A stretch of DNA of 18,449 bases, from assembly GCA_964346665.1 (NCBI GenBank), contig CAYFVC010000007.1:1-18449 (forward strand), given 5' to 3'. This document shows, piece by piece, positions 7,467 to 14,646 of this stretch (positions are counted from its first letter, which is position 1; every line of letters begins with the position of its first letter). The DNA is from JAZGEG01 sp964346665. Lineage in GTDB: Archaea > Aenigmatarchaeota > Aenigmatarchaeia > QMZP01 > QMZT01. Below the pieces are notes generated by a model. That model ran no database searches and had not been told where the DNA came from. It saw only the letters and a list, made by a program, of their open reading frames with translations. Position numbers and translations under genes: made by a program.

Positions 7467-8609
7467 CTACCTTACCGCGCTTATCTTTCTCAGGTGTTTG
7501 ACTACTTCCTTTACGGATTTTATCGTGTAGTCTATCTCTTCTTTGGTTGTGAACTTCGATAAAGTTAACCTTATCGAGCCCATTATGCAGTCTTCATCCA
7601 CGTCTATCGCCTTCAGAACATGGGAGGGTCCTTCCTCCTTGCTCGAACAGGCAGAACCGGTTGAAATGCAAATACCTTTCGTGTCAAGATACGTCAGCAA
7701 GGATTCGCCTTCCACACCCTTGAATGAAACGTTCACATTATTGGGTAGCCTTTTGTTCCCCTTCGGTCCGTTCAAAACAGAATCCGGGATGGAGAGCAAT
7801 CCGGAAATCAGCCTGTCCCTCAGGAATCTCATTCTCTTTATGTCATTATCTTCCATAGTTTCGACTGCTTTCGCCAGGCCGACCGCACCCGGGATGTTCT
7901 CCGTTCCCGCGCGCAGCTTGAATTCGTGGGGTCCGCCTGTTGACTGCGGTTTTATTTTCGTTCCCTTCCTGATATAGAGAGCGCCCATGCCCTTCGGCCC
8001 GTGAATCTTGTGGGAGGAGATCGAAAGTAAATCGATCCTCATCTTCCTAACGTCTATGGGGACCTTTGTGAAGGACTGGACGACATCTGTGTGGAAGAGC
8101 GTTCGTTTCTTCCTGCATATTTCCCCGATCTTCTTGATATCCTGTATCGTCCCTATCTCGCTGTTTCCATGTATTATCGAAACGAGGATGGTTTCCTTTT
8201 TGATCGATTTTTTGAGTTTATCGAGATCTACAAACCCCTCTTTATCAACGTCAAGGTACGTCACCTCAAACCCCTCCCCTATAAGGGAGTTACAGGTGTT
8301 GAGAACGGCTGGGTGTTCGATCTTCGTGGTTATTATGTGTTTGCCTAAATGTTTGTTAGCGTAAGCAGCACCGCGCAACGCAAGGTTGTCTGATTCTGTC
8401 CCGCCCGAGGTGAATATTATTTCCGAGGGTTCGGCATTTATCTTCTTCGCAATCGTCCCTCTCGAGTGTTCAAGGGCTTTCTTCGCTTCCCTCCCGGATC
8501 TGTGGAGCGAGGAGGCGTTGCCGAATTTCTCTGAGAAGTAAGGAAGCATTGCCTTCGTTACTTTAGGATCAACCTTTGTCGTCGATGCGTTGTCCAGATA
8601 TACATGCAT
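7467..8609 (-). CDS. iscS: Cysteine desulfurase (IscS/NifS group I)
   Basis: The 380-residue PLP enzyme takes sulfur from cysteine for iron-sulfur cluster assembly. It has Y-L-D-N-A-S-T-T at the N-terminus, E-H-P with H99, the Schiff-base lysine K201 in S-S-H-K-I-H-G-P-K-G, and the catalytic cysteine C321 in G-S-A-C-S-S on the long loop typical of group I. The common N-N-E-I-G motif reads N-S-E-I-G. I chose the ATG at 8609 because the upstream in-frame codon is a TTG adding 11 atypical residues. It is divergent from its likely partner, the IscU fusion, across a region with two operator-like palindromes. It is convergent with the hypothetical gene to its left. Confidence 0.93.
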   Translation of the reverse strand: MHVYLDNASTTKVDPKVTKAMLPYFSEKFGNASSLHRSGREAKKALEHSRGTIAKKINAEPSEIIFTSGGTESDNLALRGAAYANKHLGKHIITTKIEHPAVLNTCNSLIGEGFEVTYLDVDKEGFVDLDKLKKSIKKETILVSIIHGNSEIGTIQDIKKIGEICRKKRTLFHTDVVQSFTKVPIDVRKMRIDLLSISSHKIHGPKGMGALYIRKGTKIKPQSTGGPHEFKLRAGTENIPGAVGLAKAVETMEDNDIKRMRFLRDRLISGLLSIPDSVLNGPKGNKRLPNNVNVSFKGVEGESLLTYLDTKGICISTGSACSSKEEGPSHVLKAIDVDEDCIMGSIRLTLSKFTTKEEIDYTIKSVKEVVKHLRKISAVR

Positions 8610-8665
8610 GAGATCGCCCCAATAAGGATATAAATTATTCAATTTTATTGTTCTTAAAGGTTTAA

Positions 8666-8686
8666 AAATATAACGGCGTTATATTT
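8666..8686. promoter_or_regulatory. Operator-like palindrome, iscS side
   Basis: The sequence is a perfect inverted repeat with 9-base arms, AAATATAAC and GTTATATTT, around GGC. It adjoins the presumed iscS TATA element and is centred 43 bases (about four helical turns) from the second palindrome. A dimeric repressor bound here would block iscS transcription. Confidence 0.65.
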
Positions 8687-8709
8687 CGTTCGAAAAACGA
8701 AAATCTTTA

Positions 8710-8728
8710 TATATAACACTGTTATATA
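8710..8728. promoter_or_regulatory. Operator-like palindrome, iscU side
   Basis: The sequence is a perfect inverted repeat with 8-base arms, TATATAAC and GTTATATA, around ACT. It overlaps the 3' end of the TATA box of the IscU fusion gene and the space up to the predicted start site, a classic position for repression in archaea. The half-site is the same as in the palindrome at 8666-8686. Confidence 0.7.
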
Positions 8729-8751
8729 GATTAATTCAAGGTGTAGCGCCC

Positions 8752-9375
8752 ATGTATACGAAAAAAGTAATCGAATACTTCACCCACCCGAAAAACGTGG
8801 GGGAAATAAAGAATGCAGACGCGAAGGTTGTTGAGGGTTCTCTTGCCTGTGGGGACATGATTAATTTGTATTTGAAGATCGACCCAAAAACCCATGTGAT
8901 CAAGGACATAAAGTTCAAGTCGTACGGCTGCGCAGCGAACATCGCAACGACAAGCATAATGACCGAGATGGTGAAGGGGAAAACTATCGAGGAGGCGAAA
9001 AAATTCGAATTCAAGGACATAACGAAATCATTGGGAGGGTTACCTCCGATGAAGATACACTGTTCTATTCTAGCGATAGACGCCCTCAAATCCGCGATAA
9101 GGAACTACGAGGAAAAGCACGGTCTGGCGAAACCCGAGGATTTGAACGAGAGCATACTGCGATCGAGACTTCGACATGTAATGGATCCGGGAATCGGGAG
9201 GGATATCGTGACGCTCGGGATAGTTCAGGACGTGAAATTCGAAAAAGGTGTTGTCAAGCTTATGCTTAGGATATCGAAGGACCACGAATTCTACGACAAC
9301 ATAATGCACGAGATACAGGAGAGGATAGGTTACATACCTGGTGTGAAGAAAATCGAGAAGAAATTCATTGACTGA
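8752..9375 (+). CDS. iscU: IscU scaffold fused to a MIP18/DUF59 domain
   Basis: The 207-residue protein joins two Fe-S assembly modules. Residues 1-118 are IscU-like and keep the full cluster site: C33, D35, C60 and H103-C104. They also carry L-P-P-M-K (97-101), the equivalent of the LPPVK chaperone-binding motif. Residues about 135-207 form a MIP18/DUF59 (SufT-like) domain with V-M-D-P-G-I-G-R-D-I-V-T-L-G-I-V and I-P-G-V near the end. The conserved cysteine that many MIP18 proteins carry after the second strand is absent; the position reads I-S-K-D-H-E-F-Y. The scaffold builds clusters with sulfur from IscS, and the second domain suggests delivery to targets on the same chain. It ends directly against the convergent nitroreductase gene. 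Confidence 0.9.
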   Translation: MYTKKVIEYFTHPKNVGEIKNADAKVVEGSLACGDMINLYLKIDPKTHVIKDIKFKSYGCAANIATTSIMTEMVKGKTIEEAKKFEFKDITKSLGGLPPMKIHCSILAIDALKSAIRNYEEKHGLAKPEDLNESILRSRLRHVMDPGIGRDIVTLGIVQDVKFEKGVVKLMLRISKDHEFYDNIMHEIQERIGYIPGVKKIEKKFID

Positions 9376-9894
9376 TTATCCATATTTTTCCTTGAAAACC
9401 GAATTTTTCAGATCCCTTCTGGAAGATCCCGGACTCTCGCTCGGATAACCCAAGGTTATTATCCCAACCGTTCTCACGTGTTCAGAAACCCCAAGGATTT
9501 CTTTTGCTCTCTCTTCGCTGAATGCCCCTACCCAGCACGTCCCCAAACCCAAGGAATGCGCGGTCAACATAAGATTCTGTATGCAAGCCCCGCTTTCCTG
9601 GAGGGAATAAAGCTCTTCGCCCCTTCTCCCGTAATGCGAAATCTTTCGAAAGTTAACGCAGACCACGATGTTGACAGGGGCTTCGCTGACCTGATCCTGA
9701 CCCAAAGCGGCCCTCGAAAGCTTCTCCTTTGTTTCCTGATCCTTGACAACGATGTACTCCACTGACTGTAAATTCCCTGCGGATGGTGCCCAGCGACCTG
9801 CTTCCAAAATTTTCTCTATTTTTTCATCTTCCACGGGCTTGTCCTGATACGATCGGATGCTCCTTCGATTTCGAATGGCTTCATCCAGTTCCAT
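9376..9894 (-). CDS. Nitroreductase family FMN oxidoreductase
   Basis: The 172-residue protein has the family hallmarks: R-R-S-I-R-S-Y at 10-16, W-A-P-S-A-G-N-L-Q near residue 36 (FMN phosphate and ring contacts), Q-E-S-G-A-C-I-Q-N-L-M-L-T-A, G-L-G-T-C-W-V-G and the C-terminal I-T-L-G-Y-P. Such enzymes bind FMN as dimers and reduce quinones, nitro compounds or flavins with NAD(P)H; the substrate here is unknown. It starts four bases after the HAD gene and is probably co-transcribed with it. Its stop abuts the stop of the IscU fusion with no base between. Confidence 0.9.
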   Translation of the reverse strand: MELDEAIRNRRSIRSYQDKPVEDEKIEKILEAGRWAPSAGNLQSVEYIVVKDQETKEKLSRAALGQDQVSEAPVNIVVCVNFRKISHYGRRGEELYSLQESGACIQNLMLTAHSLGLGTCWVGAFSEERAKEILGVSEHVRTVGIITLGYPSESPGSSRRDLKNSVFKEKYG

Positions 9895-9898
9895 AACA

Positions 9899-10564
9899 TC
9901 ACACTATCTTGAGCAAATCATCAATCCTTTCGAGCTCGTAATCCGCCCCGGGTTTTTTGACCTTTTTCTGGCTCCCGTATTTCGCGAAGGCTGTCTTCAT
10001 CCCTAGGGCTTTCGCCCCTTGTATATCCCGCTCAGGCAAATCCCCAACGAAGAGTACGTTTTCGGGTTTGATCCCTATCTCCTTTATCGCTTTGAGGAAG
10101 GGAATCTTCGAGGGTTTCTTCTCCCCCGTGTCATGAAGCGTGATCACCACATCAAAGAAATCCACTATGTTCATCTCGACGAGACGTATCCACGCGTTCA
10201 CGGAAGGAGCATCCGAAACTATCCCTAACCTCATTCCCATTCCCTTGAGTTTTATCAGGGTTTTCACGGTTCCAGGGTAGGGCTTCACGTACGCTATCTG
10301 CGCTTTTCGGTAGGCAACCACCCCGTTTGCAAGGATCTTGTAGTCAACCCTCCGGATGGTTTTCCTGAGGAATTCCTGGAAAATTCGATTGTATTCGATC
10401 CCCTTCTCCCCGTAAAGATCGAAAAGAGTTCGCATCGCCTTTTCCCTGCCCATTTTCAGGCCGGCGTTTATCATCGCATCGATCGCGGCCTCGCAGGACT
10501 TCCTCTTCATCAACATGAAGTCTATGAGCGTGTTGTCCAGATCAAAAAGAATCGCTTCTATCAT
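9899..10564 (-). CDS. HAD superfamily phosphatase (subfamily IA)
   Basis: The 221-residue protein has all four HAD motifs: F-D-L-D-N-T with nucleophile D8 and acid D10, I-V-S-D-A (motif II serine), K in G-E-K-K-P-S-K (motif III), and V-G-D-L-P-E-R-D (motif IV). A helical cap lies between motif I and motif II (about residues 15-90), as in subfamily IA. The length fits the archaeal group sometimes labelled glyceraldehyde 3-phosphate phosphatase, but the substrate is not determined by sequence. The TATA box at 10586-10594 is about 26 bases from the ATG, so the mRNA is probably leaderless, with the nitroreductase gene downstream in the same transcript. Confidence 0.88.
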   Translation of the reverse strand: MIEAILFDLDNTLIDFMLMKRKSCEAAIDAMINAGLKMGREKAMRTLFDLYGEKGIEYNRIFQEFLRKTIRRVDYKILANGVVAYRKAQIAYVKPYPGTVKTLIKLKGMGMRLGIVSDAPSVNAWIRLVEMNIVDFFDVVITLHDTGEKKPSKIPFLKAIKEIGIKPENVLFVGDLPERDIQGAKALGMKTAFAKYGSQKKVKKPGADYELERIDDLLKIV

Positions 10565-10585
10565 GATTCAAGAATTAGAATCGGG

Positions 10586-10594
10586 TATTAAATA
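10586..10594 (-). promoter_or_regulatory. TATA box of the HAD phosphatase gene
   Basis: The minus strand reads TATTTAATA, centred 26 bases before the ATG at 10564. This is the spacing expected for a leaderless archaeal transcript. Confidence 0.6.
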
Positions 10595-10597
10595 TGT

Positions 10598-10882
10598 TTA
10601 TTCAATGTCTTCTTCCCCTATCGGGCGCTCCCTCTCGAACGGTTTTGATGGGTATCTGGGAGGTGGGGTGTCCGAGATGTCTTCCGGTTTCAATTTAAAT
10701 AAACTTTTTAATTTAGAGAAATCTTCCTCAAGGGTTGCATAGTCAGGTATACCGCGTCCCAGGACCGGTTTTTTCTTTTTAAAATAGATTCCGAAATTAT
10801 AATTTTTACCTATAACCTTGTCCGTGACCTTGCGTTCTTTCACCAGCATTATTTCGGTTACCCATCTATAAGCCTTCGGCAT
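10598..10882 (-). CDS. Hypothetical small protein, proline-rich C-terminus
   Basis: The 94-residue product is not recognised. It is basic in the first half (several K/R clusters, including K-K-K-K) and ends in a proline- and glutamate-rich tail (P-P-P-R-Y-P-S-K-P-F-E-R-E-R-P). I chose the ATG at 10882 over an in-frame TTG at 10891. It lies 40 bases downstream of nurA on the same strand, with an AT-rich candidate promoter in that gap. No transmembrane segment or cysteine is seen. Its placement in an otherwise empty slot with a clean start supports a real gene, but the evidence is modest. Confidence 0.6.
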   Translation of the reverse strand: MPKAYRWVTEIMLVKERKVTDKVIGKNYNFGIYFKKKKPVLGRGIPDYATLEEDFSKLKSLFKLKPEDISDTPPPRYPSKPFERERPIGEEDIE

Positions 10883-10922
10883 GTTAATCAAGAATAAAAT
10901 AAACAGTTAAACTTTTAAGTTT

Positions 10923-11987
10923 TCAGAACGGGCGCATGTCCCTTCTCAATTTGAAAATGCTCGGGAGCGAGCCTGTATGCGTGAGGATCTGGTCGTAGAT
11001 GTTTTCTATGTCATCCTCCGACAGCCTCGCTACCTGATCCGCCTCGATGAGGACGCTCGGCAGGCCGTATCCGGAATGGTGGGAGGAGATCGAAAGTATG
11101 ACGGAAGCGAATTTCTCCGCCAGATTCGCTTCTCCTAAGAAGTCGATCCTTATGGGTCTGTCAAACTTCGCGGTTTTCATGTAAAAGGAGAATATTTTGC
11201 TAGCGAATTTTTCGAAGTCTTTCATGACCGGATGTTCCTTTGCTTTCTCGGAATACGGGAAAACATCCGTCCTTTCCCCTTCATGGAGGATCCAAAAAAG
11301 GAGGTTCGTGTCCCTTGTCTTTTCCAGAATTCCTGTCAACTCAGGGACACTCTGGTGTTTCACTTTCGAGAGAATTCTTTCGTTCACGATGTCGCAGAAC
11401 TTCGTCCCTCTGGAATCCTCAATAACGCCCGCTAGCATAACGTTTCTGGACAAACAGGTTTCGAACAGTTTTTTGTACAAGGAAACCATCTCCTCGTAAC
11501 TTCCGTGGACTTTCGAGGTTTTTGCTGGTCTATCCTGATAGTGGGGAATAATCGAGCCGTCCAATAAAAGCAAATCAGGCTTGAATTTCTCAATGGTCTC
11601 AATCGCTATTCGTATCTCCACTCGCTGTCTAACGATCGATGTGGTGTGCACCCAGTCGAGATCTGACAACGCTTCAAGAACGAAGAATTCAGGAGTTGGC
11701 ATCTTGTTCGGGTAGTAATCAACCTTGTATATCTTTCCATTTTTGTAGCAGAAGCAAACGCCAACCCCCCTAGCCAGGACGAAATCGAACCCGTGCAGCG
11801 AACGCTTCACGATCCCTCCATCCACAGCTGAAATCCTCATATCATCCGGATCGAATTTTTCAACAGGTTTCGAAAGTTTAACATCGGATTTCACGGTCTT
11901 GAGAAAATCCGCGAGTTTCTTTCGTTTGCCCTCGATTTCAGAAATCCTCCCCGCAACCTCCTGTATTTTAGGAATGAGCTGGTTCAT
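10923..11987 (-). CDS. nurA: NurA-domain 5'-3' nuclease
   Basis: The 354-residue protein has the NurA active-site pattern. A-V-D-G-G carries D56, R120-Q-R-V-E124 lies on the following helix, L-L-L-L-D-G-S has D143, G-V-I-E-D-S-R follows, and near the C-terminus come G-Y-G-L-P-S-V-L-I-E-A-D-Q-V-A and a conserved histidine. These acidic residues bind Mn2+. NurA works with the HerA helicase (and Mre11-Rad50) to resect DNA ends for recombination. HerA, Mre11 and Rad50 are not next to it here, which is unusual because many archaea keep them together. The AT-rich core 24-25 bases upstream of the ATG suggests a leaderless mRNA. It is divergent from the propeller operon. Confidence 0.87.
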   Translation of the reverse strand: MNQLIPKIQEVAGRISEIEGKRKKLADFLKTVKSDVKLSKPVEKFDPDDMRISAVDGGIVKRSLHGFDFVLARGVGVCFCYKNGKIYKVDYYPNKMPTPEFFVLEALSDLDWVHTTSIVRQRVEIRIAIETIEKFKPDLLLLDGSIIPHYQDRPAKTSKVHGSYEEMVSLYKKLFETCLSRNVMLAGVIEDSRGTKFCDIVNERILSKVKHQSVPELTGILEKTRDTNLLFWILHEGERTDVFPYSEKAKEHPVMKDFEKFASKIFSFYMKTAKFDRPIRIDFLGEANLAEKFASVILSISSHHSGYGLPSVLIEADQVARLSEDDIENIYDQILTHTGSLPSIFKLRRDMRPF

Positions 11988-12040
11988 AGAAACCCTTTGG
12001 TTTTTAATTTTAAAAAGATTGATAAATATAGGTGTTCAGG
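11988..12040. promoter_or_regulatory. Compact divergent promoter, nurA and propeller operon
   Basis: TTTTAAAA at 12008-12015 is self-complementary. Its centre is about 25 bases from the nurA ATG and about 29 from the ATG at 12041, so one TATA element could drive both directions. GGTG at 12031-12034 is a ribosome site for the first propeller gene only if its transcript starts a little upstream of that point. Confidence 0.5.
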
Positions 12041-13327
12041 ATGGGAAAGATCAGGATAGAATCGGGTTTCGAAACCGAAATGGCTGACCTTGTTGTCGAG
12101 GAACCACAGGATTTCGGGTTCAGCAAGAAATCGGACTGGATCGTGGGATTTGGAGGGAGCATATCGGCAGGGGTCACGCTGAAAGAAGGGAGGGTTTTTT
12201 TCGGTTGTGCTGATCACCACCTATATTGTGTTGATGCGAAGACCGGGAAGGAAGTCTGGAGATTTCGTGCGAATGACGTGAACGACACGTCAAGACCTTT
12301 CATACACGAAGGGGTTGTATATGCAGGGTTTTTTGATGGATACACGTACGCCTTGAATGAAAAGAACGGGAGTCTTGTGTGGAAGTTCAAAACTGGAGAC
12401 AGGATAACGGGAAGCGCTTCTGTTTTAGGGAATCTTCTGGTTTTCGGTTCCTGGGATGGGTACATTTATGCTGTAGGGAAGAAAACGGGTAAAGAGGTTT
12501 GGAAATTCAAGACAGGGGATCGGGTGAGCGGGACTCCTGCTGTTGATGGGAAAAGGATCTGCATAGGCTCGATGGACGGGAATCTTTATTGTTTAGATTC
12601 AAGAGGCAAAGAAATGTGGAGGTTCAAGGCAGGTGGTTCGATATTCAACTACCACCCGAGCCCTGTCAAAGACGGTATCATATACTTCGGATGCTGGGAT
12701 GGTTATGTTTATGCTGTGAACACAAAAGACGGTAAGGAAATGTGGAGGTTCAAAATGGGCAAGTCAACGGAGGCCACACCCCTGCTGTATGAAGACAGGC
12801 TTTACATCGGCTCATGGGACAATAACTTCTATTGTATTGATTTGAAAGGGAAAGAGAAATGGCGGTTTCGAGCTAAAGACATTCTCGGGGATTTCAAGCC
12901 TGTTGTTCATGAAGGTATTATCTATTTCGGTTCAATAGACACGAATTTCTACGCCCTTGACATAGAAACAGGGAAACTTATTTGGTCTTTCAAAACAGGA
13001 GGAACGATATGGTCGAGTCCTGTTTATTACAAGGGTTTGGTTATTTTCGGTTCCTGGGATTGTTATTTGTACGCTTTGGACCGGAAGACAGGGAAAGAGG
13101 CTTGGCGTTTCCAGACTTCGAACAAAAACCCCTCCTTTCACGTATATAATATTGAGTATGGTTTTGGAGGTTCAGTCAAGAGTGTGTTAAGCAGCGAGGG
13201 TGAAATGGAATATGAAAAACCAGAAAAACATGTTGACCTTATGGATGAAGTTTATACCCCTTTAAGCCAGTACGTTAAAACAGATATAGTTTACGGTACT
13301 TCTAAGAAAAAATACGGTGATGTATGA
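12041..13327 (+). CDS. Cytosolic eight-bladed PQQ-like propeller protein 1
   Basis: The 428-residue protein has a short N-terminal motif (F-E-T-E-M-A-D-L-V-V-E-E-P near residue 10), then eight blades. The blades end in variants of L-Y-C-V-D-A-K-T-G-K-E-V-W-R-F, so the propeller is complete. A charged tail holds Y-T-P-L-S-Q-Y and Y-G-T-S-K-K-K-Y. Blade 8 has its own form, D-C-x-L-Y-A-L-D-x-K-T-G-K-E-x-W-R-F-Q-T-S, shared with the two following paralogues. There is no signal peptide and no sign of the calcium/aspartate site of quinoprotein dehydrogenases, so a scaffold or binding role in the cytosol is inferred. I chose the ATG at 12041, behind GGTG; an in-frame GTG at 12032 would overlap that site. 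Confidence 0.9.
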   Translation: MGKIRIESGFETEMADLVVEEPQDFGFSKKSDWIVGFGGSISAGVTLKEGRVFFGCADHHLYCVDAKTGKEVWRFRANDVNDTSRPFIHEGVVYAGFFDGYTYALNEKNGSLVWKFKTGDRITGSASVLGNLLVFGSWDGYIYAVGKKTGKEVWKFKTGDRVSGTPAVDGKRICIGSMDGNLYCLDSRGKEMWRFKAGGSIFNYHPSPVKDGIIYFGCWDGYVYAVNTKDGKEMWRFKMGKSTEATPLLYEDRLYIGSWDNNFYCIDLKGKEKWRFRAKDILGDFKPVVHEGIIYFGSIDTNFYALDIETGKLIWSFKTGGTIWSSPVYYKGLVIFGSWDCYLYALDRKTGKEAWRFQTSNKNPSFHVYNIEYGFGGSVKSVLSSEGEMEYEKPEKHVDLMDEVYTPLSQYVKTDIVYGTSKKKYGDV

Positions 13328-14646
13328 ACATGGATAAATATGAACTGGACTTTACAATTGAAATCCCCAGCAGGACGACGAACATAATAACAATGGATTC
13401 GAGCCGCTTCTTCGTAGGGGACAGGTCGAATGTTGAATATTGTTTCTGGACAACGACTTTCGGAGGGAGCATTTCGGGAGGGCCGACCCTCGAAAAAGGG
13501 ATTGTGTATTTCGGTGCGTGCGATCAGTATATATATGCTGTTGACCTTAAAACAGCTAAGGAAAAATGGAGGTTCAAGGCATCTGGGCTTTTTGTGGAAG
13601 CGAGGCCTGTGATATACGGAAATTATTACTATCAAGGTTGTTATGATGGGTACATGTACAAGATTGATATCAGGACAGGGAAGATGGTCTGGAGATTCAA
13701 AACAGGAGACAGAATAACATGCAAAGCTTTCCTGTATAAAGGAATACTTTATTTCTCTTCTTTTGATAACAACATCTACGCGGTGGATGACAAAAGTGGG
13801 AAAGAGGCCTGGAGGTTTAAGACAGGAGATTGGACAGGTACAGGACCCCTTGTGGTTGATGGCATATTATACGTGGGTTCGGGTGACGGAAATTGTTATG
13901 CTTTGGAAGCCGATTCAGGGAAAGAGATTTGGAGATTCAAGACCGGCGGCTCGATTCTTCACTACAGACCTGCTCCCCACCACAAGAATATTATGTTCTT
14001 CCCCTCATCCGACCGCAACCTTTATGCAGTGGATATGAAAACTGGGAAGGAGAAATGGAGGTTTCGAACGGGTGACAGGACGGAGGTGACCCCACTCATA
14101 TACAAAGGAGTTGTTTACTTCGGGGCGCATGACAACTTCTTTTACGCTCTCGATGAGGAAACCGGCAAAGAGATATGGAGATTCCGGGCGGAGAGTTGGG
14201 TTGGGGACATACATCCTGTTATCCATGATAATGTTGTTTATTTTGGGTCAGTTGATGGCAATATGCGTGCGGTTTCTATCAAATATGGGAAACTCATCTG
14301 GAAGTTCAAGACCAGTGGAGAGATATGGGCTGATGCTGTTTACTGGAATGGTATGGTAATCTTCGGTTCTTACGACTGCCACATGTACGCTTTGGACGCG
14401 AAGAGGGGTAAAGAGGTATGGAGATTTCAGACTTCAAGTAAAGTCCAGTCCTCTGTGGACATAACAGAACAGGTGATTGTGAAACCTGAGTTCATGGGTA
14501 AAAAGGAAGGTGAAGTGGAAACTGAAGAAAAATATGAATTCGTTCCACAACTAGACGTTTCCGAGTCTACATACACTCCGATAATAGAATACGCGGTGAA
14601 AGATATTTACGGGACTTCGAAGAAGAAGTACGAGGAGACCGTATGA
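13324..14646 (+). CDS. Cytosolic eight-bladed PQQ-like propeller protein 2
   Basis: The 440-residue paralogue overlaps the end of the first gene by four bases (ATGA). A second ATG at 13330 is better spaced from GGTGAT (13316-13321), so the true start may be six bases later. The N-terminus differs from the other two (about 35 residues with no F-E-T-E-M motif). Eight blades follow, including the shared G-G-S-I-x-x-Y-x-P-x-P linker between blades 4 and 5 and the special blade 8 signature. The tail, after an acidic linker, ends in Y-T-P-I-I-E-Y and Y-G-T-S-K-K-K-Y. Conservation blade by blade points to whole-gene duplication. The function is unknown, and co-translation with its neighbours suggests a complex. 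Confidence 0.9.
   Translation: MNMDKYELDFTIEIPSRTTNIITMDSSRFFVGDRSNVEYCFWTTTFGGSISGGPTLEKGIVYFGACDQYIYAVDLKTAKEKWRFKASGLFVEARPVIYGNYYYQGCYDGYMYKIDIRTGKMVWRFKTGDRITCKAFLYKGILYFSSFDNNIYAVDDKSGKEAWRFKTGDWTGTGPLVVDGILYVGSGDGNCYALEADSGKEIWRFKTGGSILHYRPAPHHKNIMFFPSSDRNLYAVDMKTGKEKWRFRTGDRTEVTPLIYKGVVYFGAHDNFFYALDEETGKEIWRFRAESWVGDIHPVIHDNVVYFGSVDGNMRAVSIKYGKLIWKFKTSGEIWADAVYWNGMVIFGSYDCHMYALDAKRGKEVWRFQTSSKVQSSVDITEQVIVKPEFMGKKEGEVETEEKYEFVPQLDVSESTYTPIIEYAVKDIYGTSKKKYEETV

Larger units (their letters stand above)
8610..8751. promoter_or_regulatory. Divergent control region of the iron-sulfur assembly genes
   Basis: This 142-base gap is the longest in the window. TTTATATA at 8706-8713 is placed for a start near 8735, leaving a leader of about 16 bases with AAGGTG (8739-8743) before the 8752 ATG. 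On the minus strand the A/T run at about 8661-8670 could start iscS near 8640; a second candidate, TTTATAT at 8628-8634, is slightly too close to the ATG. Two matching perfect palindromes, listed separately, overlap these core elements. Control by a dimeric regulator is inferred; no regulator gene is adjacent. Confidence 0.7.

Noticed and set aside
13291..13635. Minus-strand open frames across the propeller genes
   Set aside because: They arise from the repeated blade codons read backwards and show no independent start signals or family resemblance.
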